Shown: positions 38,310 to 40,173 of the stretch, piece by piece
How the letters are laid out: each line of letters starts with the position of its first letter
How positions within the stretch are numbered: position 1 is the stretch's first letter
NCBI GenBank assembly: GCA_015057875.1
Contig: SVDG01000002.1
Span: forward strand, 1-40,173
Reading direction: 5' to 3'
DNA from: Lachnospiraceae bacterium
GTDB lineage: Bacteria > Bacillota > Clostridia > Lachnospirales > Anaerotignaceae
DNA: 40,173 nt
The notes under the pieces: generated by a model
Database searches by the model: none
What the model was told of the DNA's origin: nothing
Seen by the model: only the letters and a program-made list of their open reading frames with translations
Made by a program: the position numbers and the translations under genes

Positions 38310-39434
38310 ATGGCATACTACAGATTCCCTTACGAATCTCTTGATAGATTCTGTACAGACGCGTTCAAGGCTATGGGCTACAGCGAAAGCGAAAGTAAAA
38401 TAATAACAGACGTGCTGCTTATGAGCGACCTTTACGGCATTGAGTCCCACGGTGTTTCAAGGATCATCAGATATTCAAAAACCGTTGAAAAAGACCTTGT
38501 TGATACAAATGCAAAGGCTGAAATAATAAAAGAAACACCCGTAAGCTGTGTTATAGATGCCCACAAATGTATGGGCCAGCTTGCAAGCCACCTTGCAATG
38601 GAAAAGGCTATAGAAAAAGCAAAAACAACAGGCATCGGTATATCTGTTGTTAAAAACTCAAACCACTACGGAATAGCAGGATATTATGCTAAAATGGCCT
38701 GTAACGAAGGTCTCCTTGGCCTTTGTATGACAAACAGCGAGGCAATAATGGTGCCTACCTATGCAAGAAAAGCCGCCCTTGGCAGCAATCCCCTCGCCAT
38801 AGCCTTCCCTGCAGAGCCTTATGACTTCCTTTTTGATGCCTCCACAACTGTTGTAACAAGAGGAAAGCTTGAAATATATAACAAACAGAGTAAACCCGTA
38901 CCCGAAGGCTGGGCACTTGATGCAACAGGCAAAGGCTCAAGCGATGCCGAAGATGTTCTTCTTAACATTGCCAACAAAAATGGCGGCGGTATAACACCCT
39001 TAGGCGGCCTTACAGAGCTTTTAGGCGGACACAAAGGCTATGGTTACGGTATGCTTGTTGAAATATTCTGCTCTATACTTTCAGGCGGAAGCACATCAAA
39101 CCATACATTTGAAGGCGACAGCACAGGAATATGCCATTCATTTATAGCTATAAATCCCGATATTTTCGGAAACAGGGATGAGATCAAAGCACATTTTTCA
39201 GCCTTTCTTCAGGAACTTCGTGATATGCCCAAGGCAGAAGGTGCCGAAAGAATATACACCCATGGCGAAAAAGAAGTTGAAGCTGAAATATACAACCGCA
39301 AAAACGGTATCCCTGTAAATGACGTTACCCTCGGCGAAATGGACGATATTGCAAAGCTTTGCGGACTTAAACTTGAGGATTACCTTGGCTCATTAGAGGG
39401 CAAAATAAGCAAAAAAGACAGTATATATTCATAA
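38310..39434 (+). CDS. Ldh family oxidoreductase (malate/L-lactate dehydrogenase type 2)
   Basis: SDLYGIESHGVSRIIRY, VVKNSNHYGIAGYYA, LGSNPLAIAFPA, LLGGHKGYGYGMLVEIFCSILSGG. Confidence 0.93.
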   Translation: MAYYRFPYESLDRFCTDAFKAMGYSESESKIITDVLLMSDLYGIESHGVSRIIRYSKTVEKDLVDTNAKAEIIKETPVSCVIDAHKCMGQLASHLAMEKAIEKAKTTGIGISVVKNSNHYGIAGYYAKMACNEGLLGLCMTNSEAIMVPTYARKAALGSNPLAIAFPAEPYDFLFDASTTVVTRGKLEIYNKQSKPVPEGWALDATGKGSSDAEDVLLNIANKNGGGITPLGGLTELLGGHKGYGYGMLVEIFCSILSGGSTSNHTFEGDSTGICHSFIAINPDIFGNRDEIKAHFSAFLQELRDMPKAEGAERIYTHGEKEVEAEIYNRKNGIPVNDVTLGEMDDIAKLCGLKLEDYLGSLEGKISKKDSIYS

Positions 39435-39442
39435 AAAATTTA

Positions 39443-39472
39443 TCTCCCATCATAAGATGGGGGATTTTTTTA
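39443..39472 (+). terminator. Intrinsic terminator
   Basis: ATCTCCCATC-ATAA-GATGGGGGAT-TTTTTT. Confidence 0.85.
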
Positions 39473-39721
39473 TATAACGCTTAAGCAGTAATAATCAGCA
39501 GAAAAGAAAGTATAGAATTAGAAAAACTAAATTTGTAAAAAACTTATATTCTTAAACATTAGAATTTTTGATAAGTTTCTGACTGCTTTTTTGACTACTT
39601 TCTGCTTTTCGTGAACACTTTACACCCTTTTGTGAACACTTTTTACTTGTTTTATCGAACACATTAAAAAGCAATAAATCAAATAAAAAATCCCAAAAAC
39701 CTTGAATTTTCAAGATTAGGA

Positions 39722-39752
39722 CAAAAAAATAGCACCCACATTAGTGGATGCT
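39722..39752 (-). terminator. Intrinsic terminator of the rRNA-tRNA operon
   Basis: minus strand AGCATCCAC-TAAT-GTGGGTGCT-ATTTTTTT. Confidence 0.85.
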
Positions 39753-39757
39753 TGAAA

Positions 39758-39831
<74 letters not shown>

Positions 39832-39844
39832 TCAGTATAAAATA

Positions 39845-39925
39845 TGGGCGGAGAAGGATTCGAACCTTCGAAGCTATCGCAACAGATTTACAGTCTGCCC
39901 CCTTTGGCCGCTCGGGAATCCACCC
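39845..39925 (-). tRNA. tRNA-Tyr (anticodon GTA), long variable arm
   Basis: GGGTGGA...CAGACTGTAAATCTG...GAAGGTTCGAATCCTTCTCCGCCCA. Confidence 0.96.
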
Positions 39926-39938
39926 AAATGAAAAAATA

Positions 39939-40011
39939 AGCCGATGATCGGACTCGAACCGATAACCTGCTGATTACAAGTCAGCTGCTCTGCCAATTGA
40001 GCCACATCGGC
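39939..40011 (-). tRNA. tRNA-Thr (anticodon TGT)
   Basis: GCCGATGTGGCTCAATTGGCAGAGCAGCTGACTTGTAATCAGC...CATCGGCT. Confidence 0.96.
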
Positions 40012-40094
40012 ATAGGGTTTCGTGTATCTGTCAGGATACGCCCTGACAGCACCTTCAAAACTGAACATATGTATTCTATCATCAAAATCTCCTT

Positions 40095-40173
40095 TGGTCA
40101 AGCCCTCGGTCTATTAGTATCAGTCAGCTCAACATGTTGCCATGCTTCCACCTCTGACCTATCTACCTCGTAG
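40095..40173 (-). rRNA. 23S rRNA, 3' end (partial, continues beyond window)
   Basis: minus strand CTACGAGGTAGATAGGTCAGAGGTGGAAGCATGGCAACATGTTGAGCTGACTGATACTAATAGACCGAGGGCTTGACC, conserved 23S 3' terminus. Confidence 0.95.

Noticed and set aside
39874-40101. 75-aa minus-strand ORF (DVAQLAEQLTCNQQVIGSSPI...)
   Set aside because: Lies within tRNA-Tyr, tRNA-Thr and spacer; this peptide type is a well-known spurious translation of tRNA genes.

Overview
The window is a mostly housekeeping stretch of a low-GC, anaerobic, spore-forming Firmicute, probably class Clostridia. Gene content supports this: leucine T-box, CotS-like kinase, PEGA protein, wal locus. From left to right it carries: the 3' end of psuG; rlmH, walJ, murA and a MATE transporter on -; walR-walK, a small secreted protein and yycH/yycI-like genes on +; a LysM+G5 protein; a GntR(FCD) regulator with ispE; an isochorismatase-like/ThrE/sugar-isomerase/RlmI-like cluster; an Rrf2 regulator with tcdA; a DMT transporter; a polar amino acid ABC operon; lipoprotein, XdhC-like and phosphoglucomutase genes; PEGA and CotS-like genes; cca and tRNA-Lys; an MBL hydrolase; small regulators; yihY; a T-box-controlled leuACDB operon; a DUF1576 membrane protein; an Ldh-family oxidoreductase; and a 23S rRNA 3' end followed by tRNA-Thr, tRNA-Tyr and tRNA-fMet. 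No CRISPR array, prophage, IS transposase or obvious defence island was seen. The most interesting signals are non-coding. (1) Four 11-bp-phased WalR/PhoB-type half-sites lie just upstream of a -10 box, between walK and the small secreted gene. (2) A ~208-bp MITE-like element has hairpin termini that differ by compensatory changes. (3) An unrelated ~206-bp imperfect palindromic element lies between leuB and yihY. (4) A perfect TTGTATACAA-type operator lies on the start site of the ispE-gntR operon. (5) The amino acid ABC operon has a leader with mutually exclusive hairpins. (6) No 5S rRNA follows the 23S gene. All functional names come from reading the translations; no database search was run.
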